A stretch of 51,423 bases of DNA from the NCBI GenBank assembly GCA_013360465.1, contig JABWBO010000056.1:1-51423 (forward strand), read 5' to 3'. This document shows positions 1 through 7,088 of the stretch, one piece after another; the stretch's first letter is position 1; every line of letters begins with the position of its first letter. The position numbers and the translations under genes are program-made. The stretch comes from Anaerolineae bacterium. GTDB lineage: Bacteria; Chloroflexota; Anaerolineae; Aggregatilineales; Phototrophicaceae. The notes below the pieces were generated by a model. The model saw only the letters and a list, made by a program, of their open reading frames with translations, ran no database searches and was not told the DNA's origin.

Positions 1-429
1 CCTCTGCCGGAACGGGAAGGCGCGGCGGCGGCGCAGGCGGCGCTTGACGGCGTCGTCGTCGGGCTGCGCGTTCACCCGGCGGGTTTGGCGGTACAAGGAG
101 GCTTCGATGGCGCGCCGCGCCCGGCGTGGCTGTTCACCGCCGGGGAAGCGCTTGAAGCCGGTTCCGCCGCTCCGGCATTCATCGGCGTCGTCTGGATCGA
201 CGGCGAAAGCGGCGCGCCGCTCGACGTGATCGTCGGCGTGGACGACCCCGCCGCCGTTTGCCATCTCAACCTGCGCCGGGCGGCACGCGACACCCTGTTT
301 TCTCCGCCCTTTCTCCTGTTGTTAGGTTATACTGGAATCGGGATAGTCTATCTGGCGGCGCGCCGGCTGCGGCGTCGAAGACGCCGCCTGCGCTTTGCCG
401 GAAACGATGCGCTGAAAAGGACGGCTTGA
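1..429 (+). CDS. Unknown protein, C-terminal part (open at left edge), membrane-anchored C-terminus
   Basis: The frame is open from base 1 to the stop at 427-429, so the start lies outside the window. The visible part, about 142 residues, is rich in Ala, Gly and Arg. It has one hydrophobic stretch near the end (FLLLLGYTGIGIVYLAARRL) followed by a run of arginines, which suggests a single membrane helix with a positively charged cytoplasmic tail. I recognise no family. The next gene (GNAT acetyltransferase) begins one base after the stop, so the two are probably co-transcribed. The frame is well supported by the strong G/C third-position bias. Function unknown. Confidence 0.6.
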   Translation, partial: PLPEREGAAAAQAALDGVVVGLRVHPAGLAVQGGFDGAPRPAWLFTAGEALEAGSAAPAFIGVVWIDGESGAPLDVIVGVDDPAAVCHLNLRRAARDTLFSPPFLLLLGYTGIGIVYLAARRLRRRRRRLRFAGNDALKRTA

Positions 430-430
430 G

Positions 431-982
431 ATGATCGCGAGACTCTTCGAGGGAGAACGGATCAGGCTGACCGCGCTCCGGGCAGACGATGCACAGACCT
501 TCGCGGGGTGGTATCAGGACGGCGAATTTGCCCGTCTGTTTGACGCCGGACCCGCCGTGCCCAAGTCTGAGCGCGACACCGAGAGATACATGGATGAGGC
601 GGCGCGCGACCGGGGGCGCTATGCCTTCGCCATCCGCCAGCACTACAGCGACGAGATGATCGGCATCCTGGAGATCGACAGCCTGCAATGGACGCACGGC
701 ACGGCGTGGCTGGCGATAGGCATTGGCGATCCATCGCACCGGGGCAAGGGCTTCGCCACCGAGGCGATGAAGCTGGCGCTCCGCTTTGCCTTTCACGAGC
801 TGAATTTGCACCGGCTTCAGCTCACGGTGTTCGGCTACAACGAGGCGGCGATCCGGTTGTACGAAAACCTTGGCTTCCAGCGCGAAGGAGTCTTCCGCGA
901 GGCGCTGCACCGCGACGGACAGCGTTACGACATGATCCTCTACGGCCTGCTCAAAACCGAATGGCAGGCGGCGAACGAGTGA
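431..982 (+). CDS. GNAT-family N-acetyltransferase (RimJ/RimL type)
   Basis: A 183-residue cytoplasmic acetyltransferase expected to move an acetyl group from acetyl-CoA to an amine on a protein N-terminus or small molecule. The family signature is the acetyl-CoA pyrophosphate-binding loop, here RGKGFA at residues 104-109. It is followed by the typical helix (TEAMKLALRFAF) and by the late motif NEAAIRLYENLGFQREG seen in RimJ/RimL-like proteins. Length is normal for Acetyltransf_3 members. The start is one base after the upstream stop, consistent with translational coupling. Substrate cannot be told from sequence; it could equally modify an antibiotic, a polyamine or a ribosomal protein. Confidence 0.85.
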   Translation: MIARLFEGERIRLTALRADDAQTFAGWYQDGEFARLFDAGPAVPKSERDTERYMDEAARDRGRYAFAIRQHYSDEMIGILEIDSLQWTHGTAWLAIGIGDPSHRGKGFATEAMKLALRFAFHELNLHRLQLTVFGYNEAAIRLYENLGFQREGVFREALHRDGQRYDMILYGLLKTEWQAANE

Positions 983-1022
983 GCGCAGCGCAGCTGCTCT
1001 GTCCCTCCGAACTGCGAACTGC

Positions 1023-1139
1023 GGGGTGCATTTCAATATTTTGGGTACTTCAACGGACGATGCAGGCATCGTCCGTACATTTTGTAGCGACAACGCCCGC
1101 GTTGTCCGCCCGTATCCCCAATAATCTGAAATGCACCCC
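1023..1139. repeat. Small inverted-repeat element with 7-bp flanking duplication
   Basis: The ends are inverted copies of GGGGTGCATTTCA (1023-1035 and 1127-1139), with weaker pairing further in. The 7-mer GAACTGC lies immediately outside each end (1016-1022 and 1140-1146), as expected for a target-site duplication. A further tandem GAACTGC lies at 1009-1015. Inside are two perfect small hairpins: GGACGATGC/GCATCGTCC near 1055-1074 and GACAACGC/GCGTTGTC near 1089-1106. There is no coding capacity. It fills most of the gap between the acetyltransferase and the DUF4388 gene. A miniature transposable element is the simplest reading. No second copy was seen in this window. Confidence 0.65.
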
Positions 1140-1257
1140 GAACTGCGCGCTCAATTGTGTTGAACGGTGAGTCGTATTACAATTCTTGGCAGTATATGAC
1201 GGTCTGCCCGTCGATTCTTCGTCTTTTTTTCTGTCTGGTCGAGTACAGGGGGCTTCA

Positions 1258-2121
1258 ATGCCGCTGCAAGGCAATCTGCGTGATTTCTCGACAACGCAGC
1301 TCCTCAATTTGATCAATCTGGCGGGCAAGACCGGCACGCTGATCATGTATGAAGGCGTCCGCACAGGTGAAAAAGACGCGGTCGGCGGAGATCGGATGTC
1401 GGCGGGTAAGGAACGCGCCCGCGTGGCGTTCAAGGTCGGCAAGCTGATTTCGGCGGTACTCAACGGGCAGAGCGGCGATCTGGTCTCCGTACTCAACAAA
1501 GCGGGCAGGCTGACCAACGACCAGGCGCGGATCATCCGCGAACGCGCCAAGAACACCAGCGACAAAGCGCTGGCGCTGCTGCTGATCAACGCCAATTACG
1601 TGACGCAGAAGGATGTCGTGCGCAGCATCCAGCAGAACACGCTGGATGTCGTGTACAACCTGCTGACCTGGAGCGAAGGACCCTTCCGCTTCGAGGACAA
1701 CGTCCTGCCCGGCAATGACCGCATCCTGGTCCCCATTGACCTGGAGAACGTCATCATCGAAGGCGCGCGGCAGATCAAAGAGATCGAACAGCTCACCTCG
1801 CACATTCCGAATCTCGATATGGCGCTGCGCTTCCCCGATAACCCGCGCGAGAAATTCAAAGGGGTGCATCTCAGCGTCGAAGAATGGCGGGTGGTCTCGT
1901 TCGTCAATCCCAGGAACACCATCCGGCAGATCGCCAAAGCCAACAACATGACCGAAAACGAGATCCGCCGCATTGTCTTTGGTCTGGAACAGGCGGGGTT
2001 GGTCGAAGTCATCAAGCCGCAGACGGCGGAGGGCGCTGCCCGCAGTCAGACGCAGACACGCGCGCCGGCTGTGCAAAAGACCGTCGTCACCCGATTAATC
2101 GATCGTATCCGCCAGATTTGA
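1258..2121 (+). CDS. DUF4388 (PatA N-terminal-like) domain protein
   Basis: A 287-residue cytoplasmic protein. The start MPLQGNLRDFSTTQLLNLI is the typical beginning of DUF4388 domains, which occur in gliding, pilus and polarity regulators and in PatA-like response regulators. The ATG at 1258 follows a GGGGG-rich ribosome site at 1247-1252; an upstream in-frame start at 1186 would add 24 untypical residues. The domain covers about residues 1-170. The C-terminal part (about 205-260, NTIRQIAKANNMTENEIRRIVFGLEQ) looks like a winged helix. The next gene, a Ras-like GTPase, starts 51 bp downstream. In Chloroflexota and related phyla DUF4388 proteins recur next to such GTPases, so this is probably the partner or effector of that GTPase. 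Confidence 0.8.
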   Translation: MPLQGNLRDFSTTQLLNLINLAGKTGTLIMYEGVRTGEKDAVGGDRMSAGKERARVAFKVGKLISAVLNGQSGDLVSVLNKAGRLTNDQARIIRERAKNTSDKALALLLINANYVTQKDVVRSIQQNTLDVVYNLLTWSEGPFRFEDNVLPGNDRILVPIDLENVIIEGARQIKEIEQLTSHIPNLDMALRFPDNPREKFKGVHLSVEEWRVVSFVNPRNTIRQIAKANNMTENEIRRIVFGLEQAGLVEVIKPQTAEGAARSQTQTRAPAVQKTVVTRLIDRIRQI

Positions 2122-2172
2122 CCGCACCCTTCGCGCTGAAAGCAGAATTCGAGAAGAGCGAGCAACAAGCCC

Positions 2173-2715
2173 ATGCAAACGCAAACCGTCAAAATGGTCG
2201 TCACCGGACCTTTCAGCTCTGGGAAAACCGAGTTCATCCGCGCTATCAGCGAGATCGATGTCGTGACCACCGAGAAGGATATCAGCTCGGAGGCGGAACG
2301 ACAGGTCAAGAGCTATACGACGGTGGCGATGGACTTCGGGCGCATCACCGTCGATGACGACCTGGTACTCTATCTGTTCGGGACGCCCGGTCAGCGCCGG
2401 TTCGATTTCATGTGGGAAATCCTTGCCGAAGGCATGCTCGGTTTCGTCGTCATGGTCGACAGCACCAAGCCAGAGACCTTCCGCGAGGCGAAGAGCATCC
2501 TGGAAACCTTCAAAGCTTACGCGCCCACGCCCTACGTCGTCGCCGCCAATAAGCAGGACCTTGGCGAGGCGTGGAATATCGATGATCTGCGCATCGCCCT
2601 GCGCATCGAAGAAGGCGTCAAGCTGCTGCCCTGCATCGCCAGCAGCAAGGACAGCGTGAAGGAAGTCCTGCTGGAACTGCTCTACTCCATCCTTGAGGAG
2701 ATGGAGCGCAGTTGA
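2173..2715 (+). CDS. Small Ras/MglA-like GTP-binding protein
   Basis: A 180-residue single-domain GTPase. The P-loop is GPFSSGKT (residues 12-19), the switch II region contains GTPGQ (70-74) and the guanine-specificity motif is NKQD (126-129). The classical DxxG is replaced by FGTPGQ, as in the bacterial MglA/Arf-like group (COG2229). Such proteins act as molecular switches for cell polarity, gliding and surface machinery. A Roadblock/LC7 partner would normally act as activating protein, but none is adjacent here; the DUF4388 protein upstream is the likely partner. A hydrolase starts 31 bp downstream. Family call is firm; the process it controls is unknown. Confidence 0.88.
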   Translation: MQTQTVKMVVTGPFSSGKTEFIRAISEIDVVTTEKDISSEAERQVKSYTTVAMDFGRITVDDDLVLYLFGTPGQRRFDFMWEILAEGMLGFVVMVDSTKPETFREAKSILETFKAYAPTPYVVAANKQDLGEAWNIDDLRIALRIEEGVKLLPCIASSKDSVKEVLLELLYSILEEMERS

Positions 2716-2746
2716 TCTTGTCCCCTCACAAAGCACTGTAGGGATC

Positions 2747-3556
2747 ATGGCGACGCTGACGACCGAGCAGGGAATCGTCCATTACGAAGCCTACGGACGT
2801 GGACGACCGGTGCTGCTGCTGCACGGTTGGCTGAATTCCTGGGCGCTTTGGCGTAACTCCATCGAGCTGCTTGGTCGTAATTTCCGCACCTACGCCCTCG
2901 ACTTTTTCGGCTTTGGCGATTCCGACGCGCGCACTGAAGACTTCTCCGTCGCCAATTTCGGTTCGATGGTCAACCAGTTCATGGACCGCATGGGCATCGT
3001 TAAAGCACCGCTGATCGGGCATTCGATGGGCGGCACGGTGGCGCTCAGCGTCTCCATGCGCTACCCGGAAAAAGTCGTCAAGGTCGGCGTGGTCGGGTCG
3101 CCCATCCAGGGCAGCTCGCTGCGCCCCCTGCTGCGCGTCGCCGCCTATCGCGGTTGGGCGGAACTCGCCGAAGCTTCTCCCGTCCTCTACGATCTCTTCC
3201 AGAAAGGCTTCACCCCCTTTCTGCGCGGCTATTCGCATTTCCTGGCGCGCGATGGCAGGGCGCTGGGCGATATGCTCTCGGCAGATGCGGCAAAGCTGGC
3301 ATTTGGACCGTTCTGGGAAAGCATCAATACGCTGCGCAATACCGATCTCACCCCACATCTCAGCCAGGTCAACGTGCCGGTGCTGGCGGTCTATGGCAAG
3401 CGCGATAACATTGTCGATCCCAGGCAGCACAAAATCATCAAAACCCATATCCCGCACAGCCGCATCGCCTGGTTCGAAAACTCCGGTCACTTTCCCATGC
3501 TCGACGAACCGGAGCGTTTTCACAACACGCTGCTTGATTTCCTGCACAATGGCTGA
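2747..3556 (+). CDS. Alpha/beta-fold hydrolase
   Basis: A 269-residue soluble alpha/beta hydrolase. The start is ATG 2747, just after a GTAGGGA ribosome site. The N-terminal LLLHGW forms the oxyanion-hole region. The nucleophile elbow GHSMGG places Ser at 93. The acid is probably Asp220 (GKRDNIVD), and the C-terminal GHFPMLDEPE gives His248. A complete triad and normal length indicate an active esterase, lipase or lactonase-type enzyme with unknown substrate. It is third in a five-gene same-strand run with a GTPase and an acyl-ACP-reductase-like enzyme, so an acyl ester or thioester substrate is plausible but only inferred. Confidence 0.85.
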   Translation: MATLTTEQGIVHYEAYGRGRPVLLLHGWLNSWALWRNSIELLGRNFRTYALDFFGFGDSDARTEDFSVANFGSMVNQFMDRMGIVKAPLIGHSMGGTVALSVSMRYPEKVVKVGVVGSPIQGSSLRPLLRVAAYRGWAELAEASPVLYDLFQKGFTPFLRGYSHFLARDGRALGDMLSADAAKLAFGPFWESINTLRNTDLTPHLSQVNVPVLAVYGKRDNIVDPRQHKIIKTHIPHSRIAWFENSGHFPMLDEPERFHNTLLDFLHNG

Positions 3557-3630
3557 AGTTAACGGGGGGCGCGGTGCATCGCGCCCTTAGGCAACGATAC
3601 GAGATATTCAAGTGCTGAGGTAGGGCGTTC

Positions 3631-4947
3631 ATGCAGCGATACATTATTGAAGACTCGCGTCACATCCCGCCGTTCAATGAACCTGCCAGCCTGCTCACCC
3701 TCGGCACGGAGCCGCTCAAGCTGCATCAGGAGAACGTCATCCTGAAGACGTTTCGGGGCGCGGTCCCGGTGGGCGCAACCTTCAGCGATGTCGAACAAAT
3801 CGAGGGCGTGCGCGGTCAGGCGCTCGTCTACCGCGACAACCTGTTCTTTGATGTCGAATTTCTGACCGCCTTCAGCGATGCGGCGCGCCGCGCAGGACGC
3901 GCCTGCCGGGCGGCGTTTTCGCCCGAAGACCCCGCCTTTCGCGCCTACACTCTACCGCTGTCGCGCGCCTTTCAGATGGGCATCGACCCCAGTACCGGCA
4001 AACAGGTCTGCCTCGCCGATCTGTGGTATTTCCCGGACGGCTTCTCGCCCGATGTCATCCCGATCGTCCTCTCCAGCGACTCGCAGCAGATGGGTTTCTA
4101 CAACGTCCCCGACTTCATGACGATGGAGCGCGATACCCTGACGCACTACGGCGTGGCGCGCGCGCTGATCGCCATCGAAAGCTGGGTTCACGTCTATTTT
4201 GCCTCGATCATCTACAGCCTGTTCGGGCGCGCCAGCCGGGTGGACCGGCGCGCCGCCCAGCACAACCTGTTCAGCCTCACGCTGCTGTGGAAAGCCATCC
4301 TGGAACAGCGCCAAATCCTCAGCACTTCGGCGGTGGTCGAAGTCGGCAAAAACACCACCATTCACCCCACCGCCGTGATCACCGGTCCGGCGAAGATCGG
4401 CGATAACTGCGCCATCGGTCCTGGCGTGTTCATCGACAACTGCACCATCGGCGATAATGTCACCATCGACGATGGGTGCAGCCTGATGTTCAGCAGCGTC
4501 GGCGACGGCTGCTTCCTGCCCTTCCGCGCGGCGCTCTATCTGACCGCCGTCATGGAAAACACCATCATCGCCCAAAACACCTGCCTGCAAATGTGCGTCA
4601 TCGGGCGCAACAGCTTCGTCGGCGCGGGCAGCACCTTCACCGACTTCAACCTGGTCGAGCAGCGCCCGATTCGCGCCGCTAACCTGCATGGCGCGCTGGA
4701 AGAAGTCGGGCAGATCGTGCTGGGCAGCGCTGTCGGGCACAACTGCCGCCTGGGATCGGGCATGATCGTCTTTCCGGGACGCATGATTGAATCGGACGTG
4801 GTGCTGGTGGCGTCGCCGCAGCGCCGGGTCATCAGCCGCAATGTCAGCTTCGAGGAGAGCGATCACCACACCCTGAGCCAGCAGACGCGGCACGCCCGCC
4901 ACTATCCGCGCCGCGACGAAAAGCAGGAACAGGAAGAATCATGGTGA
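3631..4947 (+). CDS. Left-handed beta-helix (hexapeptide repeat) protein with unrecognised N-terminal domain
   Basis: A 438-residue protein. About residues 236-400 contain repeated hexapeptides (VVEVGKNTTIHPTAVI, AKIGDNCAIGPGVF, CTIGDNVTIDDGC), the [LIV]-G-x4 pattern of left-handed beta-helix acyl- and acetyltransferases and GlmU C-termini. The helix is interrupted by a loop (about 330-355) before a last set of strands. The first 230 residues are not a recognisable nucleotidyltransferase: no GlmU-like GxGTR motif is visible. They include a hydrophobic segment (ARALIAIESWVHVYFASIIYSLFG) that may be a membrane-associated helix. The C-tail is charged. It ends 9 bp before the acyl-ACP-reductase-like gene, so tight co-expression is likely. 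An acyltransferase role is inferred, not shown. Confidence 0.7.
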   Translation: MQRYIIEDSRHIPPFNEPASLLTLGTEPLKLHQENVILKTFRGAVPVGATFSDVEQIEGVRGQALVYRDNLFFDVEFLTAFSDAARRAGRACRAAFSPEDPAFRAYTLPLSRAFQMGIDPSTGKQVCLADLWYFPDGFSPDVIPIVLSSDSQQMGFYNVPDFMTMERDTLTHYGVARALIAIESWVHVYFASIIYSLFGRASRVDRRAAQHNLFSLTLLWKAILEQRQILSTSAVVEVGKNTTIHPTAVITGPAKIGDNCAIGPGVFIDNCTIGDNVTIDDGCSLMFSSVGDGCFLPFRAALYLTAVMENTIIAQNTCLQMCVIGRNSFVGAGSTFTDFNLVEQRPIRAANLHGALEEVGQIVLGSAVGHNCRLGSGMIVFPGRMIESDVVLVASPQRRVISRNVSFEESDHHTLSQQTRHARHYPRRDEKQEQEESW

Positions 4948-4956
4948 GGCGCGGGC

Positions 4957-6048
4957 ATGGATGACACCTTTGCCTTCATCATCCACCCCATCCAGATCAA
5001 GAAGGATGTGGCGCGCAAGTATCCGCTGCTCGGCAGGCTCCTGACCGAGCGGCAGATCAACTTCTTCTCGCGTTTCTTCCCGCCCGTCTACATCTCTGAA
5101 GTAAGCGGTGTGCGTTCACAGGCGACCGGGCGTGAACTGCGCGGTTGGCTGATCGCCTGTCCGTATACGCCGCCGACCATGATGTCGCTGCCCGTCGAGA
5201 CGGTCTACGACAAGATCGTCGCCTGCGGCAGGATGGCGGAACACTTGGGCGCGAAGATCCTCGGCTTAGGGGCGTTCACCTCGGTGGTCGGTGACGCCGG
5301 GGCGACTATCGCCCATCGGCTGGACATCCCGGTCACGACCGGCGACAGCTATACCGTCGTCATCGCTATCGACGCCATCCGTGAGGCGGCGCGGGCGATG
5401 CATATCCCGATGGCGGCGGCGACCGTCGCGGTGGTCGGCGCGACTGGCTCCATCGGGCGGACCTGCGCCGTGCTGCTGGCGGGGGGATGCCGCGAGATGA
5501 TCCTGATCGGGCGGCGCGAAGATGCCCTGGAAGCCGTGCGCGCGGAATGCCTGGAACGCGGGTCCGCCATCAGCGTCGCCACCGACGTTCATGCCATCTA
5601 CCGCGCCGACCTGATCCTGACGGTCACCAGCGCCATCCGCGCCGTCATCGAGCCGGAACACCTCAAGCCGGGGGCGGTGGTCTGCGATGTCGCTCGCCCG
5701 CGTGATGTCGCCCGCCGGGTGGCGGAGCGCCGCGCCGATGTGCTGGTGATCGACGGCGGCATGGTCGAAGTGCCAGGCAAACCCGATTTTCATTTCGATT
5801 TCGGCTTCCCGCCGGGCAAAGCCTACGCCTGCATGGCGGAGACGATGGCGCTGGCGCTGGAAGGGCGCTACGAGGATTACACCATCGGCAAAGAGATTCC
5901 GCCGGAAAAGGCGGAGGAGATCGGCGGGATTGCCGGGCGGCACGGCTTCCGCCTGAGCGGCTTCCGCAGCTTCGAGCAGCCGATCACCGAAGGGCAGATC
6001 GAAGAAGTGCGCCGCCACGCCGGTCAGGCGCAGTTCAGAGTCACGTGA
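4957..6048 (+). CDS. Acyl-ACP reductase (AAR)-like NAD(P)-dependent oxidoreductase
   Basis: A 363-residue protein that automatic annotation would probably call shikimate-dehydrogenase-like. From memory its layout follows cyanobacterial long-chain acyl-ACP reductase: an N-terminal region with ISEVSGV, then GLGAFTSV (103-110), TTGDSYT (127-133), a Rossmann loop GATGSIG (161-167), a second-half IDGG (265-268), and GKAYACMAETM with Cys292 where the AAR acyl-thioester cysteine lies in the ACFAES motif. The final IGGIAGRHGFRLSGF also matches the AAR end. AAR reduces fatty acyl-ACP to fatty aldehyde. No aldehyde-deformylating oxygenase is seen nearby. It is last in the 1258-6048 run. Aldehyde or alcohol lipid synthesis is the best guess; another acyl-thioester reduction is possible. 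Confidence 0.7.
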   Translation: MDDTFAFIIHPIQIKKDVARKYPLLGRLLTERQINFFSRFFPPVYISEVSGVRSQATGRELRGWLIACPYTPPTMMSLPVETVYDKIVACGRMAEHLGAKILGLGAFTSVVGDAGATIAHRLDIPVTTGDSYTVVIAIDAIREAARAMHIPMAAATVAVVGATGSIGRTCAVLLAGGCREMILIGRREDALEAVRAECLERGSAISVATDVHAIYRADLILTVTSAIRAVIEPEHLKPGAVVCDVARPRDVARRVAERRADVLVIDGGMVEVPGKPDFHFDFGFPPGKAYACMAETMALALEGRYEDYTIGKEIPPEKAEEIGGIAGRHGFRLSGFRSFEQPITEGQIEEVRRHAGQAQFRVT

Positions 6049-6103
6049 AGCACAGGCGGGAGACCCGCCGGCTCGCCCGCCGATGCAGCAGGCGCAAAAG
6101 AGG
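6049..6103. other. Short GC-rich inverted repeat between convergent genes
   Basis: The gap between the AAR-like gene and the convergent DtxR gene holds GGCGGG...CCCGCC around 6056-6082, with an internal GACCCGCCGGCTCG. This resembles the short palindromes at 23189-23250 and 50105-50157. There is no T-tract, so a classical terminator is not evident, but the structure could end transcription from both sides. Confidence 0.35.
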
Positions 6104-6799
6104 TTAATCCAGGGGGAAGGCTTCCGGCGCGCAGACGCGCAGCACGCCCGCCAGCTCGTGACCGAGCAGCACGGTCTCGCCATCCAGGTCGAGCTGAAGC
6201 GGACCATTGAAGGGGGCGCGCGCTACCAGACTGAAGGTCCTGCCGGGGCGCAGTCCCAGCTCGCCGAGATATTTGAGTTTGTCGATGTCGTGCGTGTTCA
6301 CCCGGCTGATGGCGAGGGTTTGCCCAGGCTCCCGCTCGTTGAGGGGGAAATCGCGCACGTGCGGCATGACGCCGTCGGCGCTGGGAATCGGCTCGCCGTG
6401 CGGGCAGCGGCGCGGCGCACGGGTCATCTGGCTCATCTTGTCGACGATCAGCTCGCTGACCACCTCGCCCAGCGAATCGGCGTCGTCATGCACCTCATGC
6501 CAGCCGAACTTCATCACATCGACCAGGAAGACTTCGACCAGACGATGGCGGCGGATGTTGGTCAGGGCTTCGCGTTCGCCGGCGGAAGTCAGGGTGATGC
6601 CGCGATACGGTTCATGTTCGATGTAGCCCGCTTCCTTGAGGCGCTGCATCATACGGGTGACGGCAGGCGCAGAGACGCCGAGCGCCTCCGCCAGCGCTGA
6701 GGTAGAGATGAACGGGCTGTCGTCCTGATAATAGGCGATCCGGTACGCCTCAGCCAGATAGCTTTGTGGGGAATGCCGGTGAACTGCCGTCTCACCCAT
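6104..6799 (-). CDS. DtxR/MntR-family metal-dependent transcriptional repressor
   Basis: A 231-residue regulator. An N-terminal winged helix (about 10-75; LAEALGVSAPAVTRMMQRL is the recognition helix region) is followed by the dimerisation and metal-binding domain with HRLVE (85-89), HEVHDDAD (101-108) and CPHGEPIPS (132-140). A C-terminal FeoA/SH3-like domain follows (about 155-228). This three-domain build matches DtxR/IdeR and long MntR proteins, which bind Fe(II) or Mn(II) and repress metal uptake genes. The position of Cys in DtxR's site is not obviously Cys here, so metal choice cannot be decided. No metal transporter is adjacent. A weak inverted repeat upstream (6852-6880) may be its own operator. 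Confidence 0.88.
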   Translation of the reverse strand: MGETAVHRHSPQSYLAEAYRIAYYQDDSPFISTSALAEALGVSAPAVTRMMQRLKEAGYIEHEPYRGITLTSAGEREALTNIRRHRLVEVFLVDVMKFGWHEVHDDADSLGEVVSELIVDKMSQMTRAPRRCPHGEPIPSADGVMPHVRDFPLNEREPGQTLAISRVNTHDIDKLKYLGELGLRPGRTFSLVARAPFNGPLQLDLDGETVLLGHELAGVLRVCAPEAFPLD

Positions 6800-6851
6800 A
6801 CGTCATGCTTCTCACGCTTGCCGAATTTTGATTATACCGATCATCAATATA

Positions 6852-6880
6852 TCAACCTGAGATTATTTTATCAAGGTTAA
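6852..6880. promoter_or_regulatory. Candidate operator upstream of the DtxR-family gene
   Basis: An AT-rich stretch in an otherwise GC-rich region has imperfect symmetry, AACCT...AGGTT (6854-6878), about 55 bp upstream of the regulator start. DtxR-family operators are typically AT-rich palindromes with TTAGGTTA-type arms. The arm match is short, so this is only a suggestion of autoregulation. Confidence 0.3.
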
Positions 6881-7088
6881 ATGGAAAGTGCTGCTGTGGT
6901 TAAAGTGCGCTGTGCCGCGCCCGGAATTTCCCGACTTCCCTTGACGCCGTTCATAAGGCGCGCCTAACATTACCGGCGCTGAACTCCCTGGGCGATCAAA
7001 GACCCTGATCGCGGGTGTTCTCCACCGCCTTCCGCATTTCGTCCCTTGACCGAAGCCTGATGACCGGCAGCGCCGGACCATTCACCGA

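Noticed and set aside
266-1093. Long minus-strand open frame opposite the acetyltransferase
   Set aside because: Shadow of the GNAT gene in high-GC DNA; composition is Arg/Ala/Val-rich without a motif, and it runs across the repeat element.
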